Positions 31,728 through 41,826 of a stretch of DNA of 64,000 bases are shown here, piece after piece. The DNA is taken from the NCBI GenBank assembly GCA_009859145.1, contig VRVR01000037.1:14892-78891 (forward strand), in the 5' to 3' direction. Positions within the stretch are counted from its first letter, which is position 1, and every line of letters starts with the position of its first letter. The notes under the pieces were generated by a model. That model did no database searches and was not told the origin of the DNA. It saw only the letters and a program-made list of their open reading frames with translations. The position numbers were made by a program, and so were the translations under genes. Origin of the DNA: Andalucia godoyi. Taxonomy: Eukaryota > Discoba > Jakobea > Jakobida > Andaluciidae.

Positions 31728-32594
31728 CTAAACTGCAATGTATCCGAGGACATTTTGTTGGAGCTGCTGCAGCCACCTGCGCAGCACTGCGTCTTCGCGA
31801 ACGACTGCGGCGTACGTATTATCTCGGAGCTGGTCCGGAAGGCGATTGGACAGGTACTGTGCGGCTCTTTCGTGATTGGACAATCTGAGATAGCATCGCA
31901 CGATGTGCTTGAGTAACCGCGGCGACGGGTTATCCCGCACCATTCCCTCCAGCATTGCAGCAACCGCATGGAATCTCTCCGGCATTGCACAGATGTATGC
32001 AAGTCCCATTTCGAAAATGAGGATCTTCTGCACGATGAACGTCGCGATCGTTTTGCTGAGTTCCGAAGACGTCTCCATGATTCGCAGACACAGCGGGATG
32101 ATCTCTGTCGCAAGCATAAACTCAATCACCTTGACATCGTCTGCTTTCACCAGCGCCCCAATTACCCCGAGTGACGTCAGCCGGAGAAATTCAAACGCTC
32201 GCGTCCGTGCCGTCGTGTTCAAAAACGGATACAGATAAAGCGGCATGTGCGACGCAAGGAACAGCAGCCGAGTTTCCGCGTGCTGTGCCACGCTCTGCAT
32301 CAGCGCAAGTGCATTGCATACCCGGTTCGACCCTTGAGGAGTCAGCGTCGGCGGACTCAGCATTGGATACACTGACAGAATCTCCTGCAGCAACACCGCC
32401 ATCGTCCCACACGAGAACCACAGCGCAGGCGCTAGATCAGGAAGGTACTCGCGAGCCTTCGACAGCTCCTGCAGCGACCGATCCCGTGTTGACGGAACTA
32501 AAAGCTCTGCTAAAAGCGCTCCGACACGCGTAGGATCCATCTGAGGCGCTGGATTCGACGACGAAAGCCCAGAAGGCTCAAAATCTTCCATCAT
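31728..32594 (-). CDS. CNOT9: CCR4-NOT subunit 9 (CAF40/RCD1)
   Basis: The protein has 288 residues, near the usual ~300. It is an armadillo-repeat protein of the deadenylase complex that binds tryptophan-containing motifs of NOT1 partners and RNA regulators. The family signatures are present in order: [20 protein letters not shown], then [10 protein letters not shown] and [15 protein letters not shown]. They continue with [20 protein letters not shown] and [10 protein letters not shown], and a C-terminal helix region ending in QLRDNT. The start is the first of two adjacent ATGs. The open frame upstream of it is only a translated GA repeat. It is divergent with the gene at 32939. Confidence 0.95.
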   Translation of the reverse strand: MMEDFEPSGLSSSNPAPQMDPTRVGALLAELLVPSTRDRSLQELSKAREYLPDLAPALWFSCGTMAVLLQEILSVYPMLSPPTLTPQGSNRVCNALALMQSVAQHAETRLLFLASHMPLYLYPFLNTTARTRAFEFLRLTSLGVIGALVKADDVKVIEFMLATEIIPLCLRIMETSSELSKTIATFIVQKILIFEMGLAYICAMPERFHAVAAMLEGMVRDNPSPRLLKHIVRCYLRLSNHERAAQYLSNRLPDQLRDNTYAAVVREDAVLRRWLQQLQQNVLGYIAV

Positions 32595-32606
32595 TCTTCT
32601 ACAAAA

Positions 32607-32608
<2 letters not shown>

Positions 32609-32668
<60 letters not shown>
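32609..32668. repeat. (TC)30 microsatellite
   Basis: A perfect dinucleotide array 15 nt upstream of the CNOT9 start codon, read as GA in the transcript leader. Confidence 0.97.
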
Positions 32669-32670
<2 letters not shown>

Positions 32671-32938
32671 AACTATATTATTATTACTATCATTATTCTA
32701 GCAACAAGAATGATAATGGATGAGGATATCGACAACAACAATAGCAACAGCAACAATAACAAGAAGAGGAGGCAATTGATAATGGATGTTTAGCATCAAG
32801 GCATCACTCGCAGTTTTGTGCCGTACGCCTCCCAATGATTAAAAACGCAACAAGACAGAACTGTAGTCTGGTTTTTTTTAACACCTTGGGCAAGGGTCGT
32901 TCAAGACACAGTATGGGAAGTATGACAACGTGGAACGC

Positions 32939-33243
32939 ATGAGTGTGGCCGCCGTGTACGTATTCTCGCCTCATGGATCGCCGCTTGCCGCAATCCAAAA
33001 TTCGCTGGTCGGCAGCTCTGTGCGAAATGCGATGCTTCCGCTGCGCTCCAAGCCGCTCGCAAAGCTCCTGCTTGCGTCTGCGGCTCTGGTGAATCCGGTG
33101 CCGTTCGAAACACTACGACTGGCGACTTCCACCCCGCCGTATTGCGTGCTGGCCAACTGCCATCCGCTCGTCTGTGCTGTTGCTGTCTTGCACTCGGACC
33201 AGCCCCGCAGCTCCATCACCACCAGTCCTCAAAACACTAATCA

Positions 33244-33274
<31 letters not shown>

Positions 33275-33752
33275 CGTCGTCGTGATGGTAACGGTATGAA
33301 CAGACATGATAGCAGTCATGTGGAGTTATTGCTGTTGCAGCTTGTCCATTCGCTGCTCCTGCTCTACCAACATACGCTGGTGTCTCTCAAGGGCCAAGAA
33401 GACATGGAGGCCCAAGTCATGATGTCGTCCTACTCGGCACAGTCGGAGCTCGCGTACTCGTATACGTCTTCCCAGTCGCACGGCCAGGATGGAGTTGATT
33501 GCGTCATCGATCCGTCGGATGTCTCAGGATTCGTCCGCGAAGACGTTCTCGATGCGCTGTTCCTTACCGATTTTGTCGCGCCCTTGATGTTCTCGCTGCA
33601 GTCACAAGGGATGCTCGACCCTCGCAAATGCAGAGTCGTCAACCGCGAGAGCTGCAGAGTCGTATGGCCGCTCCAACTCGCTTCGTTGCAACAACTATCC
33701 CGAGAGCAGCATCAAAATCAAACACAAGAAAGTGCGGAGAAGCTGAAGCTGC

Positions 33753-33822
<70 letters not shown>

Positions 33823-34600
33823 TTTACTGCGGATCATGTTCCCAATCTCGGGAGCATTCTCTCGAGATGCAACGAATGCACTGAAAGCCAGACTTCCAAG
33901 GCTCTCCAATCTGTATTTATTCCACTCTCCTTCGTTCTCAATCGCCATGTCGAATCCGTCGAGCGCAACAGATCTTTTGCAGAAGCGAGGCAGCGGGACT
34001 GCAGTCGTGGAGTCCTTCTTCCCCAATCGCGTGTCGTCTGTGTTTCATCTCTGCGAATTGATTATGGGCACAAAGCGTGCGCAGAGTTTGCAAAGTGGCG
34101 TTCGGGTTGGAGGTCCCGGAGGTGCCGGAGGGGCTGAGTACAGCAGCGTGAATATCGACGGTGGTGTTGTGGTTGAAGACGAGGCGATGCAAAGCAGGCT
34201 GTCATTGTCGATTCCAAGACCGCCGGTAACTCCTAAGCCAATGACGTCGTTGCGAGTCACGGATTCCAGTCCGCGAAGACGTCGATCGGCACTCACCGAT
34301 ATCTCCTTTGAACTGCAAGAAGAAGACGGAGCAGAAGAACAAGGACAACAACATGAACAAGGACATGGACAAGGAGAAGTAGGAGGCAATGCTGAAAATG
34401 AAGAGACGCCGAGAAGAACTGACAGCGCGACTGATTTTCAGCTGATGCAAGCCGCAGGAAGAACCGGGCCACGACAGAGCCCTCACAGCGCTCGAACGCC
34501 CCTCCGACCGCTGCACGATATCCTGTCGAGCGATTCGCCTCGCGAAGTACCAACTGGAACACGCTTGAATCCAGTTCTTGCTGGTATCGTCGAAGAATGA
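32939..34600 (+). CDS. Putative longin-type protein, possibly Fuzzy-like (CPLANE)
   Basis: The protein has 553 residues, starting at the first ATG. The N-terminus (VAAVYVFSPHGSPLAAIQ), followed by a hydrophobic helix LLLLQLVHSLLLLYQHTL, recalls the first longin domain of the ciliogenesis protein Fuzzy. So does the short motif VDCVIDPSD, compared with VDCVIPPE of that family. The rest is dominated by low complexity: a Ser run from (AGT)n, a Gln-Glu run (about residues 273-294) encoded by CAGGAG repeats, and a disordered C-terminus. If correct, it would act with Inturned in planar polarity and cilia assembly. The assignment is tentative; an unrelated longin or roadblock-type protein is possible. 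Confidence 0.4.
33243..33273 (+). repeat. Coding (AGT)n microsatellite
   Basis: Encodes a run of serines inside the Fuzzy-like gene. Confidence 0.9.
33755..33820 (+). repeat. Coding (CAGGAG)11 hexanucleotide repeat
   Basis: An exact hexamer array encoding alternating Gln-Glu. The unit length keeps the frame, so copy number may vary without breaking the gene. Confidence 0.95.
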
Positions 34601-35205
34601 TAGGCTTCCCAATAGTCCCGTTTTATTGTTATTTATCACACGTTATGAAATACTCCACCTGCCGTAATCCCTATTTCCCCCCAATTTAAAGAGGCACTTC
34701 CATTCGACGTTCAGTGTCAGTCATGGAGAAAAGAAACGGACAGCGAAAGCAAGAAAAGAGAGTAGGTAAAATGTCACTGGTCACTGACATACTTTCTGGG
34801 GGGAAGGGTGTATACTGCACCTCCCACCACCGAATCCCCCACTCTCCCTTACTCTTACCGAGGGGAGGGGGGGAATACTCTTTTGACTCGTCTCTGCTCT
34901 CTGTCGTCAGTCGCCATTCACCGGGGTTTTGCCGGCGCTGAAAATCGTTTTCCCCTTTACTTCACGTGTCCTTTTCTTTCCTCCTTCAATTCCTCTCTTC
35001 TTCTCTACTTTTCTATTTTATGTATTTTATTTCTGTTTTCTTATTATCGTTATTATTTTTTTTAAATTGTTATTATTATTTGTTTTTTCTCTAATAGATA
35101 TACATTTTAAGAGACTTCTCTTTTCCTTTTTTTAATTTTTTTGATTTTTTTTATATATTGTTTTGTTCTTCTTCTTTCTTGGGAGAGGAAGCGCAGACGA
35201 GACTA
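34601..35205. other. Intergenic region before the R-SNARE
   Basis: It has a CT/T-rich tract at about 34970-35180, likely the SNARE leader, ending in TAATAG-type sequence that could be a splice acceptor. No gene is seen. Confidence 0.4.
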
Positions 35206-35826
35206 ATGCCTATTGAGTACGCGCTGATTGCAGAGGGCACCGAGGTTCTTGCAGAAGAGCCTGCGTCGGAGAAGAACCTCGCGAATATCTCGCGACTTAT
35301 TCTTGGGCGGATCCCGAAGCACAACCACAAGCGGACGTATCAGGAGGACCGGTACAACTTCCATTACAAGTACTCGGGCACGCATGTGTTCATGTGCGTT
35401 GCAGACAAGGAGTATCCTATGCGGATCTGCTTTGCGTTCTTGGACGATGCTGAAGCGAGGTTTTTGCAAGGCTCGCGCAACCTTAGAGGAATGATCAAGG
35501 AGCGTATTTCGTTCTACAATGATGCAAAGAACGACAAGGTCATGCGTGTCCAGGGACAGATTGACGAGGTCAAGGGCGTCATGGTCCGCAACATCGACAT
35601 GGTGCTCGAACGAGGTGAGAAGCTCGAGGTCCTCGCAGAAAAGTCAGAGGACCTCTCAAAGAATGCAAATCTCTTCAAGAAACAGGGTACGCAGCTCAAA
35701 CGCGCAATGTGGTGGAAGAACTTCAAGCTCCAACTGCTCATCATCTTCATCGTCCTCCTTGTCATCTTTGTCATTGTATGGATCGCGTGCGGTATCAACT
35801 TTGAAAAGTGCAAGAGCAACTCGTAA
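35206..35826 (+). CDS. VAMP7: Longin R-SNARE, VAMP7 family
   Basis: The protein has 206 residues, starting at the ATG that gives the family's MPIxYALIAxG opening. The longin domain covers about 1-115. The SNARE helix (about 118-178) has arginine R136 at the zero layer (VLERGEKL), as expected for an R-SNARE. A C-terminal membrane anchor (about 183-200) is followed by a short luminal Cys-containing tail. It would act in fusion of late-endosomal, lysosomal or plasma-membrane vesicles. The tail-anchored topology and domain lengths are normal. Confidence 0.95.
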   Translation: MPIEYALIAEGTEVLAEEPASEKNLANISRLILGRIPKHNHKRTYQEDRYNFHYKYSGTHVFMCVADKEYPMRICFAFLDDAEARFLQGSRNLRGMIKERISFYNDAKNDKVMRVQGQIDEVKGVMVRNIDMVLERGEKLEVLAEKSEDLSKNANLFKKQGTQLKRAMWWKNFKLQLLIIFIVLLVIFVIVWIACGINFEKCKSNS

Positions 35827-35836
35827 ACTGTTTCCA

Positions 35837-35897
35837 TCTTCTTGTTTTGTCGTCTTCTTGTTTTGTCGTCTTCTTGTTTTGTCGTCTTCTTGTTCTG
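35837..35897. repeat. 16-nt tandem repeat in the R-SNARE 3' flank
   Basis: The unit TCTTCTTGTTTTGTCG begins at 35837, 35853, 35869 and (partly diverged) 35885, immediately after the stop codon, so probably in the 3'UTR. Confidence 0.92.
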
Positions 35898-36121
35898 TTT
35901 GCTGCTGTTGTTGTTTTCCCTCTCTTCTCCTCCTCGTCGCTGTTGGCATCATGGCTGCTCTGTGCGCTTGTCTGGTACGTGGATCAAAGTGTACTGAGAA
36001 GAGCGCACCCCGCCACAGCACGCATACGTTGCTCTGCTCGTGAATATTTTAAATTTTTTACCTTTTAAAAAACTGGGGAGTTTAGCCCGGGACGTGCAGT
36101 ACAGTACTTGCGAAATCGACA

Positions 36122-37786
36122 TCAGACGAGGTTACTGAAAGATTGCAGCGAAGTTGACTTGGCTGTGGGAATCGATAATGCCTGAAAGGGCGAGGGGGCC
36201 GGCGCTGGAGCGAGAGAGAGCGCGAGAGAGCGCGAGGGTGAAAGAGAAGGCGGAGAATGTACAGACTTCCGGGCTGCCTTGGCCTTTGCGTGCAGAATGA
36301 GTCCGGAGGCCACCAACGTCATTGAAACAATGTATCGCGACTCGAAAGGCTTTGGAAAGAGAAGAAAGGACAGCAGGATGGTGGTCATCTTGCGAGCCGT
36401 CGCAATGGACTGGGCCGTAACAACTCCAAACAACTTGACTGTCGACAGATAAAACTGAACACCTGCCCATCCAAGAGCACCGAACAGCAACAAAAGCAGC
36501 AGTGCGTGCGGCGCGGACAAACAGTACATGACTGCAGCGGTAAGCTCGCCGGTGAAGAGGGCGAGGGCAAGCAGGATGCCGAGTCCAAGGACCGACTGGG
36601 CCACGACACAGGTGGACGGACTCAGACCGTGGTCCCTGAGCAGCTTTTCTTGAATGTTTCCGACGGCCGCATCAAACGCAAGGCTCGAACCGATGAGCAA
36701 GATCCCGAACCAGGAATTCGACGACTGGTCGGCACGGCCCAGGGAAAGGTAGATGAGGCCAAGCGTCAGGGAAACAGCGGCTGCGCAGTCCAGTGCACTA
36801 TATGACTTTCGAAAAAACGCCACTCCGGCACTCATCACTGCAAGTAGTTTGCAGCTCTTGAACAGCACTTTGGTCGGATAGTTGATGTAGGCCAGAGAAA
36901 AATTGCTCAGTGCCATGCCGACTACCGAGCATGCGGCAAGCAGCAATAAGGATGGAATCGGCGACGAGCAATTCAAGGGCCGTACATGTCCAAAATGGCT
37001 GCCGTGCAAGTCACTGCCGCCACTGCTACTGCTTTGATAATCACTATTACTAGTATGCTGTTGCTGATGGTGCTGAGGGTGTTCCTTGGATCCCAAGGAC
37101 GACAGCTGTGAATAAGACGCTGCAGTTCTTGAAAACGTGCCAACAAATCTTTCTTCCGTTGTTATCCCTGCACCACCACCACCATCACTACTGCTGCTGC
37201 TGCTGCTACTACTACTACTACTACTACTACTACTGCTGCTGCTGGAAGACGAAGCTGATGAAGGAGGAGCAAGAGCAGGGAGAGAAAGAGCAGAAGCGGG
37301 AGAAGAGAATCTCATCGATGGTAGAGAGGATATGGATGTCGACGGACCGACTAGGTCTCCGGTAGCGGCGGCAGCCGAGTCCGGCAAGCTTCTATTATGA
37401 TAGTGGTACTTTAGAGGCACAGGCAGCCACGAGGGAATTCCGTAGCGCGTCAGATCCATCCAAACGTACTTCAGCGGCCGTTTTCGCGACAACTCGAATG
37501 CAGAGAGTGCCGAGTACGCGGCGTACTGCATGAGTGCCGTAAACAGCGCAAACTGAAAGCCGTCAAGAGAAAAGAATATATATTCTTGCACATATCCCTG
37601 CAGTACATAAAACAGAAATATACCGCTCGTGAGAAACACAACCTGCCACACAGAGGAAAAGTGTGAAACATCCACCCCAAACAAAACAATAGCAGCAGAT
37701 CCATTACGATGATTGTGATAATGATGAGTGCTTTCAAACGACTTTCTGTCTGTCATTCCGTGTTTCGTCAATCCTGATGCGTACAT
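36122..37786 (-). CDS. SLC35B/UAA-type nucleotide-sugar or PAPS transporter
   Basis: The protein has 554 residues from the ATG at 37786 (an ATG at 37756 is also possible; the frame opens at a GTG). Paired helices near the N-terminus are followed by a long Ser/His/Gln-rich loop, then the typical UAA core. The core motif LSNFSLAYINYPTKVLFKSC followed by KLLAVM is the diagnostic segment of the SLC35B2/B3 group. Later helices end with QSIATARKMTTILLSFLLF and a lysine-rich tail (HAKAKAARK). PAPS or UDP-sugar import into the Golgi or ER is the likely role. The loop insertion, partly encoded by CTG/CTA repeats, is unusual for the family. Confidence 0.87.
   Translation of the reverse strand: MYASGLTKHGMTDRKSFESTHHYHNHRNGSAAIVLFGVDVSHFSSVWQVVFLTSGIFLFYVLQGYVQEYIFFSLDGFQFALFTALMQYAAYSALSAFELSRKRPLKYVWMDLTRYGIPSWLPVPLKYHYHNRSLPDSAAAATGDLVGPSTSISSLPSMRFSSPASALSLPALAPPSSASSSSSSSSSSSSSSSSSSSSSSDGGGGAGITTEERFVGTFSRTAASYSQLSSLGSKEHPQHHQQQHTSNSDYQSSSSGGSDLHGSHFGHVRPLNCSSPIPSLLLLAACSVVGMALSNFSLAYINYPTKVLFKSCKLLAVMSAGVAFFRKSYSALDCAAAVSLTLGLIYLSLGRADQSSNSWFGILLIGSSLAFDAAVGNIQEKLLRDHGLSPSTCVVAQSVLGLGILLALALFTGELTAAVMYCLSAPHALLLLLLFGALGWAGVQFYLSTVKLFGVVTAQSIATARKMTTILLSFLLFPKPFESRYIVSMTLVASGLILHAKAKAARKSVHSPPSLSPSRSLALSLAPAPAPSPFQALSIPTAKSTSLQSFSNLV
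37171..37243. repeat. Coding CAC/CTG/CTA trinucleotide array
   Basis: Compound trinucleotide repeat encoding the poly-Ser stretch in the loop of the transporter. Confidence 0.9.
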
Positions 37787-38300
37787 GAGAGACAACACTG
37801 TGAAGACAACGTGATTGATACCCACCCCTACATGTACATGTATAATACAGTACGATAACGCCTCGTCGGAAAACCAACAAGAACAAGAACAGAGAGAGGA
37901 AGAACAGAAAGAGGAAGGAAACGAAGTATAATACCATACAAAAATAGAACGAAATAAAAATCAAAACAGAAATCATTGTGAGGAGCTTGAGTGCCAGTTG
38001 CTTGAGTCTTGCTCCCGCCAAATGACCTTCTCAGCGCTCACCAAAAAAAAAAAAAAAAAAACTCAAAGGACTCTGTGTCTCCGTATTTGCTTTCCTTTCC
38101 CTTTCTCTCTTTCTTATTTTATTATTATTTTGTATTTAAATTCAATTTTTATTATATATATATATATTATTTTTTAAATATAAAGTATATGCTTTCTCCT
38201 CTTTTTGATTAAGCTCTATGCTCGTGTTCGTGTATGTGGGTGTGCTTGGTTAGCTTTATGGAAAGAGAGGCGAGCAGTGGAGAGGCGACGAGGTTTGAAG
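37787..38300. other. Divergent intergenic region, SLC35B/UvrD
   Basis: It has A18 near 38043-38060 and AT-rich stretches with TATATATA at 38154-38166. No coding or RNA feature is recognised; it presumably holds both promoters. Confidence 0.4.
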
Positions 38301-40778
38301 ATGTCTTTGGACTTTGATTTTGAGGATGGCAGTGTGTTAAAGGAGCTGGATGATATTATTTCCGTGACTTCTGTTGCGCCGCATCTGGACTGCGATCAGA
38401 AGTCGGCTGTCTTGGCAGACCCAAGCGTCCCGTTGATGATTGTTGCGGCGGCAGGCTCCGGCAAGACGACAGTCATGACACACCGCATGCAGTTTTTCAT
38501 ACATTCACACAGCATTAAGCCTGAAAACATCCTCGCAGTGACGTTTTCGGTGCGGGCCTCCAGAGAGCTTACGAAGCGAACCATGCAAAACCCATTGATG
38601 AAGGGGATCAACATCGGCACTTTCCACTCGATTTGCTTGCGGATCTTGTATGCCCACACCGCGCAGCTGCCGCTCAAGCCAAACTTTACGATTGTGCAGA
38701 AACGAGCTGTGCTGGAGTGTGTCGGCAAGGTGCTGGCGGACAGGCAGCGAGGTACTGGGCGCAGGCTTGGAGGCAGTGCTGGGGGCGGTCAACTGGCTGG
38801 TGGGAACGACGATCGAGGGAAGAGCGATGATGGAAAGTCCGTTCAGCGAGAAGACATCGAGCAGCTGATTTCGTGGATTGAACGACAAAAGACAAAGGAC
38901 CTTCCACCGAGTGCATTTGCAGACGGAGTGGAAAAGACTGCGTATTTGAAGTACCAGGAGTTCCTAAAGGAGAGCAATTCCATTGACTTTGTTGACATGG
39001 TCGGCATGATCGTGGCGCTCTTCAAGACGAAGCCTGCAGTCTGCGATGCATATCGATCCAGGTTCACTCATGTTTTGGTCGATGAGTTCCAGGATACGTC
39101 GATGTTGCAATGGCAGTTTCTGAAGCTCATCATGGGAAACTCGGTCACCGTGGTTGGTGATGACGACCAGAGCATCTATGCGTTCCGAGGGGCGTCAGCA
39201 TCTCGCATTTTTGGAGAGTTTCGGGAAAACTACGGAGCTGTGCGTGTCGTAACGCTGAATACGAATTATCGATCGACAAGGACCATTGTTCAAGCTGCAA
39301 GCGCAGTCATTCTCAGGAACGGGTTTCGAGAGCCGAAAACCATCAAGGCTCAAGAATCCGTGGCCAATGGAGCCAAAATCGCATTCTCGGCTGTCGGGAC
39401 GGTGGATGCAGAAGTTGATGCTGTCGCCAACTACATTGTTCGAAACAAGATTCGACCTGGCCATTGCGCAATCCTGTGCCGCGTCCGCAAGAACATTCTT
39501 CCGCTGTTTGCAAAGGCTTTCAGAAGAAAAGGAATAGCATGTACGTACAACTTGCCGAGTAACGCGATTGGTTCGGGCCGTCCGACCAATGAACACACGA
39601 TCCTGACTTCCGATGTTGTTGCATACTTGGAAGCGATCGCCAACCCGAAAAATAATGACGCATTCACGCGAGTGCTTCAAAAACCAAAACGCGGAGTCGG
39701 GCCGTCGATGTTTGACTATCTGGATGCACTGAGAGGGCTTGCTGCGTCTGCTGCCCGGAATTGCGCCGAGTATGCGTTGGATGACTATCATTCCCTCGCC
39801 GTCTTCGCCGTAGCCAAGGACTTTCCGGCTCCTGGAAAGCACTCGCATGGACGAAGACCGTCTCGAGCAGCACGCGAAGGTGTTTCCTCGTTTCTTGCCT
39901 GGCTTTGCTCGATGCAGAAGCGATCCGAGCATTGTCGAGTGTCGGAGCTTTGTGAGATGATCATGCGCGATGTGCAATATGATGCCGAGGAAGACTGGGA
40001 GCGCGAGGATGCCAATTTGTCGGACGGGTTGACGATTCTTGACATCATTCGGCAAGTTGAAGAGTCTGAATTCGACAGTCTGGTCACTCTTGAAGATCCT
40101 TGTTTGCGACTGCGCTTCGTCCTGGACAATATTGTTCTGTGGGAGCCCGAAGACAGCGTATCGCTCATGGCATCCGACTTCACAACGCAGAGCCAGAGCC
40201 AGAGTGCAGGAAAGCGCAAGATTGATGAATCCGACCACCTTCCGCCCATCACTATTGACGCCGTGACGCTGACCACAATCCACCAGTCCAAAGGTCTTGA
40301 GTGGCCGTATGTCTTTGTGGTCCGCTGCAACGAAGGCACAATGCCCGTGCAGCCCCCTTCCGATGCGCGGTCTCTTGAGCAGGCCGAGCATCTTGAGGAA
40401 GAACGCCGCATCGCCTACGTCGGCTTTACTCGCGCCATGAGAGAACTCCACATTTCTGCGTGCATTTCCGACGACCGCTCCAAAATCAGTCGTTTTGTAT
40501 GGGACGTTCCAGCCGATATGATGACCATTGTCTCGGGCCAGTCTGCGGAAACACTGAAGCGAAATGCGTACAAGGCGCTCTTCGGGGACAAGCCAGTCGT
40601 CGAAGCATCCGTGTCGATCCGAGGCCCGCATACTCCGCAACCGCAGTCCACCGCAAGCGCCAGAAAAACCCGTGAAAACCCACTGTTGGCATCGCAGTTC
40701 GTTGCTAGTGCAAATCCAAGTCTCGTCGACGCGGAAACTGTCCGCGATACGCCTCCCGCCAAGCTCTTTCGAATCTGA
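38301..40778 (+). CDS. UvrD/PcrA/Srs2-type superfamily 1A DNA helicase
   Basis: The protein has 825 residues, starting at the first ATG after a TTG-opened frame. It is a 3'-5' DNA helicase of the UvrD/Rep fold. All motifs are seen: the Q-type LDCDQKSAV, Walker A AAAGSGKT (near 49), Ia TFSVRASRELTKR, GTFHSICLRIL, II VDEFQDTS (near 260), III GDDDQSIYAFRGA (near 286), IV NTNYRSTRTIV, V TIHQSKGLEW and VI EERRIAYVGFTRA (near 698). Among eukaryotes this layout fits Srs2-like helicases acting on recombination intermediates; an organelle role is also possible. The disordered C-terminal tail could bind PCNA or Rad51-like partners, but no clear motif is visible. Confidence 0.9.
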   Translation: MSLDFDFEDGSVLKELDDIISVTSVAPHLDCDQKSAVLADPSVPLMIVAAAGSGKTTVMTHRMQFFIHSHSIKPENILAVTFSVRASRELTKRTMQNPLMKGINIGTFHSICLRILYAHTAQLPLKPNFTIVQKRAVLECVGKVLADRQRGTGRRLGGSAGGGQLAGGNDDRGKSDDGKSVQREDIEQLISWIERQKTKDLPPSAFADGVEKTAYLKYQEFLKESNSIDFVDMVGMIVALFKTKPAVCDAYRSRFTHVLVDEFQDTSMLQWQFLKLIMGNSVTVVGDDDQSIYAFRGASASRIFGEFRENYGAVRVVTLNTNYRSTRTIVQAASAVILRNGFREPKTIKAQESVANGAKIAFSAVGTVDAEVDAVANYIVRNKIRPGHCAILCRVRKNILPLFAKAFRRKGIACTYNLPSNAIGSGRPTNEHTILTSDVVAYLEAIANPKNNDAFTRVLQKPKRGVGPSMFDYLDALRGLAASAARNCAEYALDDYHSLAVFAVAKDFPAPGKHSHGRRPSRAAREGVSSFLAWLCSMQKRSEHCRVSELCEMIMRDVQYDAEEDWEREDANLSDGLTILDIIRQVEESEFDSLVTLEDPCLRLRFVLDNIVLWEPEDSVSLMASDFTTQSQSQSAGKRKIDESDHLPPITIDAVTLTTIHQSKGLEWPYVFVVRCNEGTMPVQPPSDARSLEQAEHLEEERRIAYVGFTRAMRELHISACISDDRSKISRFVWDVPADMMTIVSGQSAETLKRNAYKALFGDKPVVEASVSIRGPHTPQPQSTASARKTRENPLLASQFVASANPSLVDAETVRDTPPAKLFRI

Positions 40779-41108
40779 TCGCTGCAGCTGTAAATTCTGG
40801 GTGTGCTCTCCTCTTTTGAGTCTTTGGGCACTTGAGCAGAGTTCGACATTTCCTTCGCTCTTTTGCTCGATTTTTACCGCCGCCGCCAACCGAGCATCGG
40901 AATGCTTGCAATTTTTCCATTCTTATTTTTTCTTTTTTCTGTTTTCCTTTCTGTTCTTTCACTCTCCTTGACTGTAATTACTATTATTACTATTATCATT
41001 GGTGTGCTATTGGTGTATTATTGTGTTTCTTGTTTCTGATTTTATTGTCGTTTGCACTTTGTATTGTTGCTGTGTAGTCTTCGTCATCTGTGATTCGCAG
41101 GTTCGTCC
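40779..41108. other. Intergenic region before the NOL7-like gene
   Basis: T-rich with TATTATTAC-type repeats near 40978-41000. No feature is recognised. Confidence 0.4.
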
Positions 41109-41663
41109 ATGGAAGGTGTGTCGCATTCGTCGGATGATGATGCTCCGCTAGCGGTAGCCTTTGCAGCAGCGAGCGGCGCTGATTTTCTTCCGGACGACAT
41201 TCTGTCTGCTGTTTCCTCTCGCCACAAATCTAAAAAGGCAAAGCAATTGAGAGAACGAGAGCGGAAGCGAAGGAATTTTGAGCTAAAACGTCAACGCCCG
41301 TCGCTGCACGATGATGAGAATGATGGTGATGGAGATGGAGACGGTGACGGTGACGGTAATGATGAGATAGGAGAAGTTGAATCGTCATCAAAAAGGATAA
41401 AAGTGGACATTTCGTCGAGATCATTTCGGGATGTGGAAGTGACGGATTCGCAAATGAAGAATACGAGAATCAAGTTTATTGCAGAACCGACGTTGGAATC
41501 GGTGCAACGAACAATGAAGCTTCCGCAGACTGTTGCTGCCTTCCGATCGAGTCTGGGCCCAGGAAACAGGAGGCGCGTATCTGCAGTCCAGGTCGTCAAG
41601 CGAAAGCCAAAGTCTTCTCGATCGACTCTGAAGAAAACATCATTGGCCAAAAACAGACGATGA
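41109..41663 (+). CDS. NOL7: NOL7-like basic nucleolar protein
   Basis: The protein has 184 residues. An acidic Ser/Asp N-terminus leads to FLPDDILSAV and a basic coiled stretch (KQLRERERKRRNFELKRQ). An acidic GDGDGD repeat follows, then a C-terminal block with FRSSLGPGNRRRVSA and a Lys/Arg tail. The LPDxIL and FxxSLxGPG..R elements resemble the nucleolar protein NOL7, a small-subunit processome component in animals and yeast. Order differs slightly from human NOL7, so the match is moderate. The charge pattern supports a nucleolar location in any case. Confidence 0.5.
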   Translation: MEGVSHSSDDDAPLAVAFAAASGADFLPDDILSAVSSRHKSKKAKQLRERERKRRNFELKRQRPSLHDDENDGDGDGDGDGDGNDEIGEVESSSKRIKVDISSRSFRDVEVTDSQMKNTRIKFIAEPTLESVQRTMKLPQTVAAFRSSLGPGNRRRVSAVQVVKRKPKSSRSTLKKTSLAKNRR

Positions 41664-41677
41664 GATCGCTACTAGCA

Positions 41678-41711
41678 CTGCGACTGCGACTGCGACTGCG
41701 ACTGCGACTGC
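41678..41711. repeat. (CTGCGA)n hexanucleotide repeat
   Basis: About five and a half units between the convergent NOL7-like and SWC5 genes. Confidence 0.93.
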
Positions 41712-41826
41712 TCATACTCCAACAGGGAGAGAACACATGCACACATACACATGTTCGCACGCGCGATATGTGGTAAAAGAAGAATTGAAAAGACGCGTTC
41801 ATGACGAAACTGGAGGGGAAACTGAC

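Noticed and set aside
39195-40889. A 564-residue minus-strand frame
   Set aside because: It is antisense to the UvrD helicase, which has all helicase motifs on the plus strand; the antisense translation has no recognisable domain.
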